A stretch of 64,000 bases of DNA from Oscillospiraceae bacterium. Lineage in GTDB: Bacteria > Bacillota > Clostridia > Oscillospirales > Acutalibacteraceae. Of the stretch, positions 40,290-50,685 are shown in pieces; within the stretch, counting starts at the first letter, position 1; each line of letters begins with the position of its first letter. Below the pieces are notes generated by a model. The model saw only the letters and a list, made by a program, of their open reading frames with translations, searched no databases and had not been told where the DNA came from. The position numbers and the translations under genes are program-made. The stretch lies in NCBI GenBank assembly GCA_015066625.1, contig SVOC01000001.1:62001-126000 (forward strand). The letters run 5' to 3'.

Positions 40290-42356
40290 ATGCCAAGACA
40301 GGTATCTCTTGAGATGACCAGAAACATTGGTATTATGGCTCATATTGACGCCGGTAAAACCACCACTTCTGAGCGTATCCTGTTCTATACAGGTAAAACT
40401 CATAAGATCGGTGAAACACACGATGGCGCCGCTACCATGGACTGGATGGAGCAGGAGCAGGAGCGTGGTATCACTATCACATCCGCTGCTACCACCTGTT
40501 TCTGGAAGGACCACCGTGTTAACATCATCGACACTCCCGGTCACGTTGACTTCACAGTTGAAGTTGAGCGTTCACTGAGAGTTCTCGACGGTTCTGTTAC
40601 GGTCCTTTGTGCAAAGGGCGGCGTTGAGCCTCAGTCTGAAACCGTTTGGAGACAGGCTGATAAATACCGTGTTCCCAGAATGGTCTATGTTAACAAAATG
40701 GATATTTTGGGCGCAAACTTCTATCGTGTTGTAGACATGATGAAGGAACGTCTTAAATGTAATGCAGTTCCCATTCAGCTCCCCATCGGTGCTGAGTCGG
40801 ATTTCGTGGGAATCATCGACCTTGTAATCATGAAGGCTTACTACTACAATGATGACAAGGGTATTGACATCACTGTTACCGATATTCCCGACGATATGAA
40901 AGAAATCGCTCAGAAGTATCACGATGAGCTTATCGAGCATGTTGCAGAGCAGGATGATGCACTTCTTGAAAAGTTCTTTGAGGGTGAAGAACTCACCGTT
41001 GAAGAAGTTAAGGCTTGCATCAGAAAGGCAACAATCGCCAACGAGATGGTTCCTGTTGTTTGCGGTACTTCATACCGTAACAAGGGTGTTCAGCTTCTCC
41101 TTGACGCTGTTGTTGATTATATGCCCGCTCCCACAGATATCGAAGCTATCAGAGGTATCAACCCCGATACAGACGAAGAGGAAGCAAGACATTCATCGGA
41201 TGACGAGCCCTTCTCAGCTCTTGCATTCAAGATTGCTACCGACCCCTTCGTTGGTAAGCTTTGCTTCTTCAGAGTTTATTCGGGTAAGGTTGATACAGGT
41301 GCTTCCGTATACAACTCAACTAAGGATACAAACGAGCGTATGGGCAGAATCCTGCAGATGCACTCCAACCACAGACAGGATATTGACTGTTGCTATGCAG
41401 GTGATATCGCTGCTTGCGTTGGCGTTAAGCAGACTACTACAGGTGACACCCTTTGCGACCCCAAGCATCCTATTATTCTTGAATCAATGGAATTCCCCGA
41501 GCCCGTTATCAGAGTTGCCATCGAGCCCAAGACCAAAGCAGGTCAGGAGAAGATGGGTATTGCTCTTGCAAAGCTCGCAGAAGAGGATCCCACATTCAAG
41601 TGCTATACAGATGAAGAAACAGGCCAGACAATTATCGCAGGTATGGGTGAGCTCCACCTCGAAATCATCGTAGACAGACTTCTCCGTGAATTCAAGGTTG
41701 AAGCTAACGTTGGTCAGCCTCAGGTTGCTTACCGTGAAACAATTACCCAGGCTGCTGATACTGATACCAAGTATTCACGTCAGTCAGGCGGTAAGGGTCA
41801 GTACGGTCATGTTAAGATGAGAATTGAACCCAACCCCGAAAAGGGCTACGAGTTTGTTAACAACATCGTCGGCGGTGCTATTCCCAAGGAATACTTCAAC
41901 GCTATCGAAGCCGGTGTTAAGGGCGCAATGCTTACAGGTGTTCTCGCAGGCTACAACGTTGTTGATGTTAAGGTAACTCTTTACGACGGTTCATATCACG
42001 AAGTTGACTCATCAGAAATGGCCTTCAAGATTGCCGCGTCGATGGCATTCAAGGATGCTATGAAGAAGGCTGCTCCCATTCTTATGGAGCCCATCATGAA
42101 AACCGCAGTTATCGTTCCCGATGAATATATGGGTGACGTTATCGGTGATATCAACTCACGCCGCGGTATGATTCAGGGCACAGAAGCAAGAACAGGTGCA
42201 GTTCAGATCAACGCAAATATTCCTCTTTCCAACATGTTCGGTTACGCTACCGCTCTGCGTTCAAGAACTCAGGGTCGTGGTCAGTACGCTATGGAACCCA
42301 GCCATTATGCTGAAGTTCCCAAGTCAATTGCCGAAAAAGTTATCAGCGAAAGATAA
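40290..42356 (+). CDS. fusA: translation elongation factor G
   Basis: A 688-residue ribosomal translocase. GTPase motifs: [15 protein letters not shown] (G1), RGITI in switch [10 protein letters not shown] (G3), NKMD (G4). Domain IV, which mimics a tRNA anticodon arm, includes [13 protein letters not shown] and [14 protein letters not shown]. Length is standard. CGGAGG lies upstream of the ATG and the gene is 45 bases after rpsG. A single full-length copy with all motifs indicates a housekeeping EF-G, not a tetracycline-protection or EF-G2 paralogue. Confidence 0.98.
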   Translation: MPRQVSLEMTRNIGIMAHIDAGKTTTSERILFYTGKTHKIGETHDGAATMDWMEQEQERGITITSAATTCFWKDHRVNIIDTPGHVDFTVEVERSLRVLDGSVTVLCAKGGVEPQSETVWRQADKYRVPRMVYVNKMDILGANFYRVVDMMKERLKCNAVPIQLPIGAESDFVGIIDLVIMKAYYYNDDKGIDITVTDIPDDMKEIAQKYHDELIEHVAEQDDALLEKFFEGEELTVEEVKACIRKATIANEMVPVVCGTSYRNKGVQLLLDAVVDYMPAPTDIEAIRGINPDTDEEEARHSSDDEPFSALAFKIATDPFVGKLCFFRVYSGKVDTGASVYNSTKDTNERMGRILQMHSNHRQDIDCCYAGDIAACVGVKQTTTGDTLCDPKHPIILESMEFPEPVIRVAIEPKTKAGQEKMGIALAKLAEEDPTFKCYTDEETGQTIIAGMGELHLEIIVDRLLREFKVEANVGQPQVAYRETITQAADTDTKYSRQSGGKGQYGHVKMRIEPNPEKGYEFVNNIVGGAIPKEYFNAIEAGVKGAMLTGVLAGYNVVDVKVTLYDGSYHEVDSSEMAFKIAASMAFKDAMKKAAPILMEPIMKTAVIVPDEYMGDVIGDINSRRGMIQGTEARTGAVQINANIPLSNMFGYATALRSRTQGRGQYAMEPSHYAEVPKSIAEKVISER

Positions 42357-42383
42357 TTTGTGTTGCAATTTTAAAAAAAGGGC

Positions 42384-42412
42384 TTGAAATTTAAGCCCAT
42401 ACTTGTTACAAT
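42384..42412 (+). promoter_or_regulatory. promoter of tuf
   Basis: TTGAAA (42384-42389), 17-base spacer, TACAAT (42407-42412). It provides separate expression of tuf in addition to read-through from fusA. Confidence 0.75.
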
Positions 42413-42471
42413 GAAACTATGCACGAGCATAGAAAAAATAATTTGCTTATTTAAAAAGGGAGGAAATACCA

Positions 42472-43671
42472 ATGGCAAAGGCAAAATTCGAACGTAATAA
42501 GCCCCACGTTAATATCGGTACCATCGGTCACGTTGACCATGGTAAGACAACTCTTACAGCTGCTATCACAAAGACCCTCGCTATGAAGGGCGGCGCAGAC
42601 TTCATTGACTACGCTAACATCGATAAGGCTCCCGAAGAGAGAGAGCGCGGTATCACAATCAACACAGCTCACGTTGAGTACGAGACAGATGCACGTCACT
42701 ACGCTCACGTTGACTGCCCCGGCCACGCCGACTATATCAAGAACATGATCACAGGTGCTGCTCAGATGGACGGCGCTATCCTTGTTATCGCTTCAACAGA
42801 CGGCCCCATGGCTCAGACTAAGGAACACCTTCTTCTTGCTCGTCAGGTTGGCGTTCCCAGAATCATCGTTTTCATGAACAAGGTTGACCAGGTTGACGAT
42901 CCCGAACTCCTCGAGCTCGTTGAAATGGAAATCCGTGAGACACTTGCTGAGTACGGCTTCGACGAAGAAGCTCCCATCATCAAGGGTTCAGCTCTCAAGG
43001 CTCTCGAATATGCAGGCGCTGACACATCAGACGCTTCAATCGCTCCCATCTGGGAACTCATGGCTGCTGTTGACGAGTACATTCCTACTCCCGACAGAAA
43101 GGCAGACCTTCCCTTCCTTATGCCTGTTGAAGACGTATTCACCATCACAGGCCGTGGTACTGTTGCTACAGGTAGAGTTGAAAGAGGTCAGCTCAGAACT
43201 TCAGAAGAAGTTGAAATCGTTGGTCTTTCAGACGAAAAGAGAAAGACTGTTGTTACAGGTATCGAAATGTTCCGTAAGATCCTCGACTACGCAGAGGCAG
43301 GCGACAACATCGGTGCTCTCCTTCGTGGTGTTCAGAGAACTGAAATCGAAAGAGGCCAGGTTCTTTGCAAGCCCGGTTCAATCAACCCCCACACAAAGTT
43401 CAAGGGCCAGGTTTACGTTCTTACTAAGGAAGAAGGCGGCCGTCATACTCCCTTCTTCAACAACTATCGTCCTCAGTTCTATTTCAGAACAACAGACGTT
43501 ACAGGTGTTATCAGCCTTCCCGCAGGCACTGAAATGTGCATGCCCGGCGATAACGTTGATATGGACGTTGAACTCATCACTCCCATCGCTATTGAAAAGG
43601 GTCTCCGTTTCGCTATCCGTGAAGGCGGCAGAACTGTTGGTTCAGGCGTTGTTATCGAAATCAACGAATAA
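42472..43671 (+). CDS. tuf: translation elongation factor Tu
   Basis: A 399-residue EF-Tu, the aminoacyl-tRNA carrier. Motifs: [17 protein letters not shown] (G1), [15 protein letters not shown] (switch I), [12 protein letters not shown] (G3), NKVDQVD (G4) and GSALKAL (G5); domains II and III follow with [12 protein letters not shown] and [14 protein letters not shown]. Strong GGGAGGA site. Codon use is the most biased in the window, as expected for a very highly expressed gene. It ends with a UUCG-loop terminator. Confidence 0.98.
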   Translation: MAKAKFERNKPHVNIGTIGHVDHGKTTLTAAITKTLAMKGGADFIDYANIDKAPEERERGITINTAHVEYETDARHYAHVDCPGHADYIKNMITGAAQMDGAILVIASTDGPMAQTKEHLLLARQVGVPRIIVFMNKVDQVDDPELLELVEMEIRETLAEYGFDEEAPIIKGSALKALEYAGADTSDASIAPIWELMAAVDEYIPTPDRKADLPFLMPVEDVFTITGRGTVATGRVERGQLRTSEEVEIVGLSDEKRKTVVTGIEMFRKILDYAEAGDNIGALLRGVQRTEIERGQVLCKPGSINPHTKFKGQVYVLTKEEGGRHTPFFNNYRPQFYFRTTDVTGVISLPAGTEMCMPGDNVDMDVELITPIAIEKGLRFAIREGGRTVGSGVVIEINE

Positions 43672-43689
43672 TTAAAAATTAACTTTTTG

Positions 43690-43718
43690 GGAGCAACCTT
43701 CGGGTTGCTCCTTTTTTT
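43690..43718 (+). terminator. terminator of tuf
   Basis: GGAGCAACC and GGTTGCTCC form a perfect 9-bp stem closed by a TTCG tetraloop and followed by seven T residues. Confidence 0.94.
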
Positions 43719-43719
43719 A

Positions 43720-43748
43720 TTGACAACTTTACGCCGATGTTATAATAT
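43720..43748 (+). promoter_or_regulatory. promoter of the second zinc-ribbon membrane gene
   Basis: TTGACA at 43720-43725 begins at the end of the tuf terminator T-tract. TATAAT (43741-43746) is 15 bases away and TAATAT (43743-43748) 17 bases away; either could be the -10. Confidence 0.6.
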
Positions 43749-43774
43749 TGAATTACGGAAAAGGAGGTATGGCT

Positions 43775-44350
43775 ATGAATTGCAAAAACTGCGGAACAGA
43801 AATTTATCAAAATGTCAGTTTTTGTCCTGCTTGCGGCGAAAGCGTAACAGAAGCTGAATCAAATGCATTGGGAATGAAATGGTATAAGTTACAGGCATAC
43901 TTTATAATGCCGTTCAGTGCGTTAGTTAACTCGTTTATAGGCATATCGCTTATCCCCGGAGTGTTAAGTAAAATGGTTACCTTGTATGCTGATACAAAAA
44001 TAATCCCAAAGGATATAATTTCAATTGCTTTTTTTCTGGATTCTCACAGAGAAGCACATATGATTTTGGCATTCATAGAAATTGCACTGGCAATTTACTA
44101 CGCATATGTTTCGTTTGCTATGATAGAATATAAAAAAACGGCACCGATGCATATTTATATCAGCCAGGTGCTCAGTCAAGCAGTAGGACTTGTCTATTTC
44201 ATTGTAATGATAATTCTGACGAGAAACTTTGATACCGAAATGTTACTTACATTGGCAAAAAACATGATTTCAGGTGTTATTTCTGTTGTATTCTGGATAA
44301 CGGTTTACACGAAATACTATAACAAAAGAAAGCATCTGTTCATTAAATAA
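43775..44350 (+). CDS. zinc-ribbon multi-pass membrane protein
   Basis: A 191-residue protein starting MNCKNCGTEIYQNVSFCPACGE with cysteines at 3, 6, 17 and 20, the same spacing as the protein at 9364-10026. About four hydrophobic segments follow and the end is basic (KYYNKRKHLFIK). ATGs at 43748 and 43769 are also in frame, but AGGAGGT at 43762-43768 is best spaced for 43775. The function is unknown; the two copies share architecture but not obvious membrane-domain sequence. The gene is A+T-rich compared with tuf before it. Confidence 0.78.
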   Translation: MNCKNCGTEIYQNVSFCPACGESVTEAESNALGMKWYKLQAYFIMPFSALVNSFIGISLIPGVLSKMVTLYADTKIIPKDIISIAFFLDSHREAHMILAFIEIALAIYYAYVSFAMIEYKKTAPMHIYISQVLSQAVGLVYFIVMIILTRNFDTEMLLTLAKNMISGVISVVFWITVYTKYYNKRKHLFIK

Positions 44351-44359
44351 AAAAACAAA

Positions 44360-44396
44360 GACCGAAAGAGTTTTTCTCCTTCGGTCAATTTTTTTA
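44360..44396. terminator. bidirectional terminator
   Basis: GACCGAA and TTCGGTC arms, extended inward by three pairs after one mismatch, with a T loop. Eight T residues follow on the plus strand and the equivalent T-rich tract exists on the minus strand, so it serves both the zinc-ribbon gene and the DUF4886 gene. Confidence 0.85.
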
Positions 44397-45143
44397 CTGT
44401 TTCAGCATTATTCCTTTTTCAACTGCCGTGTGAGCACAGATTCTGAGAATTTCCATTGTCTTTTTGTCAACATCGGGCAATTTAAAGCTGTTTTCAAGAA
44501 TACTTCTGCCGAAAATCATTTCATAGAAGCAGGCACTTGCAAGGTAGCAGCCAAGGTCGTTGCCGTGGTAGCCGTCAACGGTCAGTATATCGCCGATTGT
44601 GTTTCGTGCCGTCTGCCACGCTCTGCCGCTGGGGATAATCAAATCAATATCCGCCTCCATAGCAGCATCAACATAAGCCTCCGTAAGAGCACGGTACATC
44701 TCTTGCTGGCTGTTTTTATAGTTTGCAAATCCGCCGTGAGTGCAGCCTTCTTCATATGCCCAGGTTTGATGAAGCATTATTTTTGCTTCGGGTTTTACCA
44801 TTCTGCAATATTCCGCAAGCTCCGAAAGATAAGGGGAGTAGGTTTCGGGAATGCCGCTGAAATGGCTGCATTGCTGTAATGTGATAACATCCCAGTCCTC
44901 ATCCTCAACCGCCTCGTGAAGAGCTACATCGTCTGCACGGGTCATCTCCGTTTCGCCCGGAAGATAGATTTCATAGTCGTAATCTGTTTTTTCTTCGCGC
45001 CAGTTGTTCCAGTGCTGTTCAAGTGAGCAACCTCCTATAAAAAGGTTACAAAGCATTATTTCGTCGCCGTCGGCCTTGAGAATATGAGGAAGAAATTTGT
45101 GAGCGTTTGCAGAAAAGCTGTTACCTATTGATAATATGTTCAT
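44394..45143 (-). CDS. DUF4886 family, SGNH-hydrolase-like protein
   Basis: A 249-residue protein starting MNILSIGNSFSANAHKFLPHIL; the GNSFS block holds the expected nucleophilic serine of the SGNH fold. VITLQQCSHFSG near residue 90 and TVDGYHGNDLGCYLAS near 190 (aspartate and histidine of the triad) fit the DUF4886 family. SGNH members deacylate or deacetylate carbohydrates and lipids. No signal peptide is seen. It is last in a polysaccharide-type operon and its start overlaps the O-antigen-ligase-like gene by 23 bases, suggesting coupled expression and perhaps action on the same glycan. Confidence 0.85.
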   Translation of the reverse strand: MNILSIGNSFSANAHKFLPHILKADGDEIMLCNLFIGGCSLEQHWNNWREEKTDYDYEIYLPGETEMTRADDVALHEAVEDEDWDVITLQQCSHFSGIPETYSPYLSELAEYCRMVKPEAKIMLHQTWAYEEGCTHGGFANYKNSQQEMYRALTEAYVDAAMEADIDLIIPSGRAWQTARNTIGDILTVDGYHGNDLGCYLASACFYEMIFGRSILENSFKLPDVDKKTMEILRICAHTAVEKGIMLKQ

Positions 45144-46464
45144 TGTTTTTCTCCGTTTGTTTGTTGAGATAAATAGCGAATACTGCTTGAGAAAGACCCA
45201 GCACCATCATAAGATACTGCAAGGGCTTCAGACCGTAGAAAAGGCAGTCTGTCATACCGCAGAGAACAAAGCCCGCAACTGAAGCAAAAAGAGTGATTGC
45301 ATATTCTCTGCATCTGTCTTTGAGTTTGTAAAGACGGATGATGTTGATAAAGAATACAAAGAAAACGGCAATAAGAAGAAGAATACCCAAAATTCCGTTT
45401 TCAACCCAGGCTTCAAGGAAAATGTTGTGAGCGTGAGGCTGCTTGACCCCGTATACATTGTGAAGCATCTGTCTTACGTTGTCAAAGCCCGTGCCGTAGC
45501 CCAGTATGGGCTTATCGCCAATCATATCAAAAATGCCGTCCCACAGAGCCTTTCGTGTGTTGACGGATATATCTTTGCCGCTGAGAAGGGTGAAAAGCCG
45601 TTTCACAGTACCGCTTGCAAAAATCATAACAATTCCGCCTGCCGCAACGCCTACACCCATAAGCTTCAGGGTTTTCTTGCCGCCGTAAAGCAGAAGTATC
45701 GCACATACCGCAACCGCAAAAAGGTAGGGTCCCCTTGAATATGAGCAGGCAATACCGCCGATTGAAAGCATAAAGCAGAAAAATCCGATTATGCGCTTTT
45801 TCAGAGTGGGTGCGCAAAGGAACATGTATGCCGCAAAGGGGAGAAGCATAACCTCAATCGCCGCAAAAAAAAGGGGATTTGAGAAGGTACTGCAGGCTCT
45901 TGTGTCAAATGAATGGAAGGTTGTCGAACCCATTTTTGAAGTTATGAATTCGGGCAGGAATACAACAAGCTTTTCAATCAGCAGATTGAGGAAACGCCAG
46001 AAGGGGTTGAATGCATTGCTTATGCTGCTGTCAAAATGGTTTCCGATGTGATAAAGCAACATCTGACCGATGCCGATTGCACCCGAAATACCTGCCGTCA
46101 GAGAACCGCAATACATAATTGTGTCAACTCTTTCGGCAGTGTCAACGGTTTCGGTGAAGAAATAATATCCCGAAAACATAAGGAGCCACAGACCGATGCT
46201 TGCAAGGGACGAAATAATTGACGAGGAATAGAATGTACCCACAACCATCCAAGCCATAAAGGCAATTATGCATATGCCCATATCCCCGAAACGGGGCTTT
46301 TTCTTTTCTGCGGCACGCTTTTTAAGCACGGCGGCAAAGCCTGCAACGGTGAAAAAAGGCGCAACATATTCGGGCATAAGCCCCGCAAGCAGGAATGCCG
46401 CAGGTGCGAACATATAGAGCTTATTCTTTTCAGTTGTCAGTGTTGCCTGCATCCTGTTCAGCAT
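45121..46464 (-). CDS. O-antigen ligase/polymerase-like membrane protein
   Basis: A roughly 447-residue polytopic protein with about ten to twelve membrane segments and a large extracytoplasmic loop before GDKPILGYGTGFDNVRQML...QPHAHNIFLEAWVENGILG (about 340-390). That region is the O-antigen ligase/Wzy signature (RxxLW upstream, HNxFLE). In Gram-positives such proteins polymerise or transfer surface polysaccharides. The start is uncertain: ATGs at 46464 and 46452 both overlap the end of the upstream gene, and neither has a well-spaced ribosome binding site. Confidence 0.85.
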   Translation of the reverse strand: MLNRMQATLTTEKNKLYMFAPAAFLLAGLMPEYVAPFFTVAGFAAVLKKRAAEKKKPRFGDMGICIIAFMAWMVVGTFYSSSIISSLASIGLWLLMFSGYYFFTETVDTAERVDTIMYCGSLTAGISGAIGIGQMLLYHIGNHFDSSISNAFNPFWRFLNLLIEKLVVFLPEFITSKMGSTTFHSFDTRACSTFSNPLFFAAIEVMLLPFAAYMFLCAPTLKKRIIGFFCFMLSIGGIACSYSRGPYLFAVAVCAILLLYGGKKTLKLMGVGVAAGGIVMIFASGTVKRLFTLLSGKDISVNTRKALWDGIFDMIGDKPILGYGTGFDNVRQMLHNVYGVKQPHAHNIFLEAWVENGILGILLLIAVFFVFFINIIRLYKLKDRCREYAITLFASVAGFVLCGMTDCLFYGLKPLQYLMMVLGLSQAVFAIYLNKQTEKNNEHIINR

Positions 46465-47158
46465 CCTCTCTGTTTTCAGATTCGGTTTTATCCTGCTTTG
46501 AGGTGAATTTATTGTAAATTGCACCGCATACCACGCTGAGCACGGTTGTGATTATAAATGCGGCGGCGGCAAGAAAATAATTCTTGCTGATAAGCTGCTC
46601 ACCGCACCAGGTTGATACAAGAATGGAAGGAATTCTTGCAATACCCGTAACCAGCAGAAATTTTTTCATATCAAGGTTTATAATGCTTGCGGCGTAAGTA
46701 AGAATATCTTTGGGTGTGCCGGGAATAAGATAGATAAAGAAAAGTGTTTCATACACTCTTTTTTTGTTCTGAAGAAATCTCAGAGAATCAATTTTATCAA
46801 CGGGAACAAAAATATTAACAAGCCGTCTGCCGAATACTCTTGAAAGTGCGATGATTACAAGAGAACCGATCATTGAACCGGCAAGGCACAGAAGCATGCC
46901 GCCCAGTGTTCCGTAAAGATAGCCGGAACCGATTTCGAGGGGTTCCGCAGGGATAATTTTGATAACCGTCTGGAATGCGCGAATTGCAACAAATACCCAT
47001 TTGTCGAAGCCGTGAAACTGAGAAAGAAACAGTTCAAGGTGTTCGGAATCGCTGAATATTGCCGCAATTTCATTGCCGTATTTTATGTAACAGTACAAAA
47101 ATACACCGAGAAATATGCAACAAACCAAAACAGCCCCTGTGATTTGCAGGAGCCGCAT
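46430..47158 (-). CDS. TVP38/TMEM64 (VTT/DedA-like) membrane protein
   Basis: A roughly 242-residue integral membrane protein of the VTT family. The core shows IPAEPLEIGSGYLYGTLGGMLLCLAGSMIG (about 68-97), SRVFGRRLV and FLIYLIPGTPKDILTY-type sequence (near 140), the re-entrant-loop hallmarks. DedA/VTT proteins are linked to undecaprenyl-phosphate or phospholipid translocation, which would fit a glycan-assembly operon. Its ATG at 47158 is eight bases past the stop of the GT8 gene. A GTG at 47197 with GGAAGG upstream is an alternative. The C-terminus is charged (SKQDKTESENREDAEQD). Confidence 0.85.
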   Translation of the reverse strand: MRLLQITGAVLVCCIFLGVFLYCYIKYGNEIAAIFSDSEHLELFLSQFHGFDKWVFVAIRAFQTVIKIIPAEPLEIGSGYLYGTLGGMLLCLAGSMIGSLVIIALSRVFGRRLVNIFVPVDKIDSLRFLQNKKRVYETLFFIYLIPGTPKDILTYAASIINLDMKKFLLVTGIARIPSILVSTWCGEQLISKNYFLAAAAFIITTVLSVVCGAIYNKFTSKQDKTESENREDAEQDAGNTDN

Positions 47159-47165
47159 TTTATTT

Positions 47166-47972
47166 TCAGAAATCTTTGTTTTTTTCAAAAAATTCACCGA
47201 GCCTTCCGCGGTAATTTTTTTCACGCCATGGCTTATGTTTGCCGTTGAAATGAATAACAACGGTATTCTTTCTTACCCAATCAAGGTCAATTCTCTTTTT
47301 GCCCGCACTTCTGTATGAGTATACGGAAAAAGTTTTTTCATCAAGATTATAAAGTCTTTCGTCTACATAAAGCATACTGTTTTCAAACATAACGTTTATA
47401 ACATCCTGGTCTGCGAGCAGAAGCTTTTTGATGTTTGCAGTGATAAATTCAAATATCTGACCCAAAGTTACGGTTTTTCGCCAGAGGTTAAGGTCAATCA
47501 GCAGTACACCTGCATTGATGTAACGGCTTGATTTATTCATACCCAGTCTTGCAAGGTTTATCTTTTCCATAAACCCGAAAAGGTGAGTGCCTGCGGCAAC
47601 GGTTTTGCCCTGCATATCAAGATTATAAAAATCCGCAAGATCGCCGTTTATAACGATATCGGGGTCCAGATAAAGAAGTCTGTCAACGCTTTCGGGCAGA
47701 ATATCCCCGATAAGCAGGCGGTAATAGGTTTCTTTGCTGAGCCTTCCCAGCACGGGAGCGCCCTCAAAAATCTTATCGTCAACGGGAACTCTGTGAATAA
47801 CCGCATCCGTACCTGAAAGTGCGGATTCCATACGCTTGAAATCATCTTCCGTCAGCGAAGAATAGGCAACATAGATGTCAAAATGCTCGCGGGGGTTTGT
47901 TTTTGCCAATGAACGGAACATTACGCACAGAGGATATATGTAATTTGAATCAAGACTTACAAGTATGTTCAT
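47166..47972 (-). CDS. family 8 glycosyltransferase
   Basis: A 268-residue GT8 enzyme that would transfer glucose or galactose from a nucleotide sugar to a lipid-linked or surface glycan acceptor. It starts MNILVSLDSNYIYPLCVMFRSL, contains the metal-binding DxD in LLYLDPDIVINGDL (about 97-110), INAGVLLIDLNLWR (about 152-165), DQDVINVMF and the C-terminal VIHFNGKHKPW histidine block. It is a soluble or peripheral enzyme. First gene of a four-gene minus-strand operon with a consensus promoter. Confidence 0.92.
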   Translation of the reverse strand: MNILVSLDSNYIYPLCVMFRSLAKTNPREHFDIYVAYSSLTEDDFKRMESALSGTDAVIHRVPVDDKIFEGAPVLGRLSKETYYRLLIGDILPESVDRLLYLDPDIVINGDLADFYNLDMQGKTVAAGTHLFGFMEKINLARLGMNKSSRYINAGVLLIDLNLWRKTVTLGQIFEFITANIKKLLLADQDVINVMFENSMLYVDERLYNLDEKTFSVYSYRSAGKKRIDLDWVRKNTVVIHFNGKHKPWREKNYRGRLGEFFEKNKDF

Positions 47973-48009
47973 ATTGATGCCTTTTCAAATCAAGATAATA
48001 TTTTATACC

Positions 48010-48038
48010 ATTATAACAACATCCGTTTTCAAAGTCAA
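48010..48038 (-). promoter_or_regulatory. promoter of the GT8-VTT-ligase-DUF4886 operon
   Basis: Minus strand TTGACT (48038-48033), 17-base spacer, TATAAT (48015-48010), 38 bases before the GT8 start. Confidence 0.82.
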
Positions 48039-48106
48039 CAAACGTTACAAGATTGTAAGATTTATAAATTTATTTGTGACAATACTGTAAACTTTGGAAA
48101 AAGGTC

Positions 48107-48135
48107 TTGATTTTTCCTGAAAAAGTGGCTAAAAT
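48107..48135 (+). promoter_or_regulatory. promoter of groESL
   Basis: TTGATT (48107-48112), 17-base spacer, TAAAAT (48130-48135). The CIRCE operator begins six bases downstream, over the expected start point. Confidence 0.82.
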
Positions 48136-48140
48136 ACAAA

Positions 48141-48483
<343 letters not shown>

Positions 48484-48508
48484 TTAACAATTTCACTTTT
48501 TATTATAG

Positions 48509-50161
<1,653 letters not shown>

Positions 50162-50174
50162 TATTTGTTTTCAG

Positions 50175-50207
50175 ACTGCTTCGGCTGATTTGCCGGAGCA
50201 GTTTTTT
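50175..50207 (+). terminator. terminator of groESL
   Basis: ACTGCTTCGGC and GCCGGAGCAGT form an 11-bp stem with one G-U pair and a six-base loop, followed by six T residues. Confidence 0.92.
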
Positions 50208-50288
50208 GCATAAATTGTAAATAATTAACAGAAATTGGAGTGAATTATTGTGTAATCATCCGAATTTTTTAATGTTGCATATTTGCTA

Positions 50289-50333
50289 TTGATTTTGTAT
50301 TGTAAAAGTTTTACAATATGTGACGGGTCGTCA
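50289..50333 (+). promoter_or_regulatory. promoter overlapped by palindromes
   Basis: TTGATT (50289-50294), 17-base spacer, TACAAT (50312-50317). A perfect palindrome with 10-base arms and one central G covers 50298-50318, that is, the second half of the spacer and the whole -10. A second one, TGACG-GGT-CGTCA, follows at 50321-50333 near the expected start point. This is the layout of a repressor-controlled promoter. Confidence 0.7.
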
Positions 50334-50353
50334 CTACAAAGGAGATGTAGCAA

Positions 50354-50554
50354 ATGTATAAAGCAGAAGAACAGAGTGTGCCTACCGAGGATGGGGTGAA
50401 AATTCTTTACGGTATATCGGATGAAAACCGGTTTTACTGTGAATTCACCGATAGCAGAGAAACTGCGGAAAATGTGGCAAAGCTTCTGAATGACAATGAA
50501 GTTGAAGGCTGTCACGTACCCGAAATAATTGAAGATTTATTCTACTCGGGGTGA
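50354..50554 (+). CDS. small acidic protein, 66 aa (DUF6514-like)
   Basis: A 66-residue protein preceded by AAAGGAGATG. The pattern V..LYGISDE......FTDSRETAENVAKLLNDNEVEGCHVPEIIEDLF resembles the small DUF6514-type proteins of Clostridia, which have YGI, a central region resembling DIS-x-D, and a VVEDF-like end. That assignment is from memory of the pattern and is tentative. No membrane or signal segment. It stands alone behind a palindromic promoter, which implies conditional expression. Confidence 0.65.
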   Translation: MYKAEEQSVPTEDGVKILYGISDENRFYCEFTDSRETAENVAKLLNDNEVEGCHVPEIIEDLFYSG

Positions 50555-50615
50555 AAAATACGCATCTGACTGCGTAATATTTACCGATTATTAATATTTA
50601 CCTGCATATAACGGT

Positions 50616-50644
50616 TTGACAATCGTAAAAAATTGTGATAAAAT
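50616..50644 (+). promoter_or_regulatory. promoter of the PPC-domain protein gene
   Basis: TTGACA (50616-50621), 17-base spacer, TAAAAT (50639-50644), with TTGTGA before the -10 giving an extended element. Confidence 0.82.
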
Positions 50645-50685
50645 GCAACTACCAATGATTTTTTGAAAAACAGGAGGACAAGAAG

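Noticed and set aside
42380..42398. GGGCTT/AAGCCC hairpin after fusA as a terminator
   Set aside because: Stem of only six pairs, no T run after it, and the tuf -35 box overlaps it. It is more likely incidental to the tuf promoter.
50559..50576. TACGCA/TGCGTA hairpin after the 66-residue gene as a terminator
   Set aside because: A six-pair stem with no proper T tract is too weak to list as a terminator.
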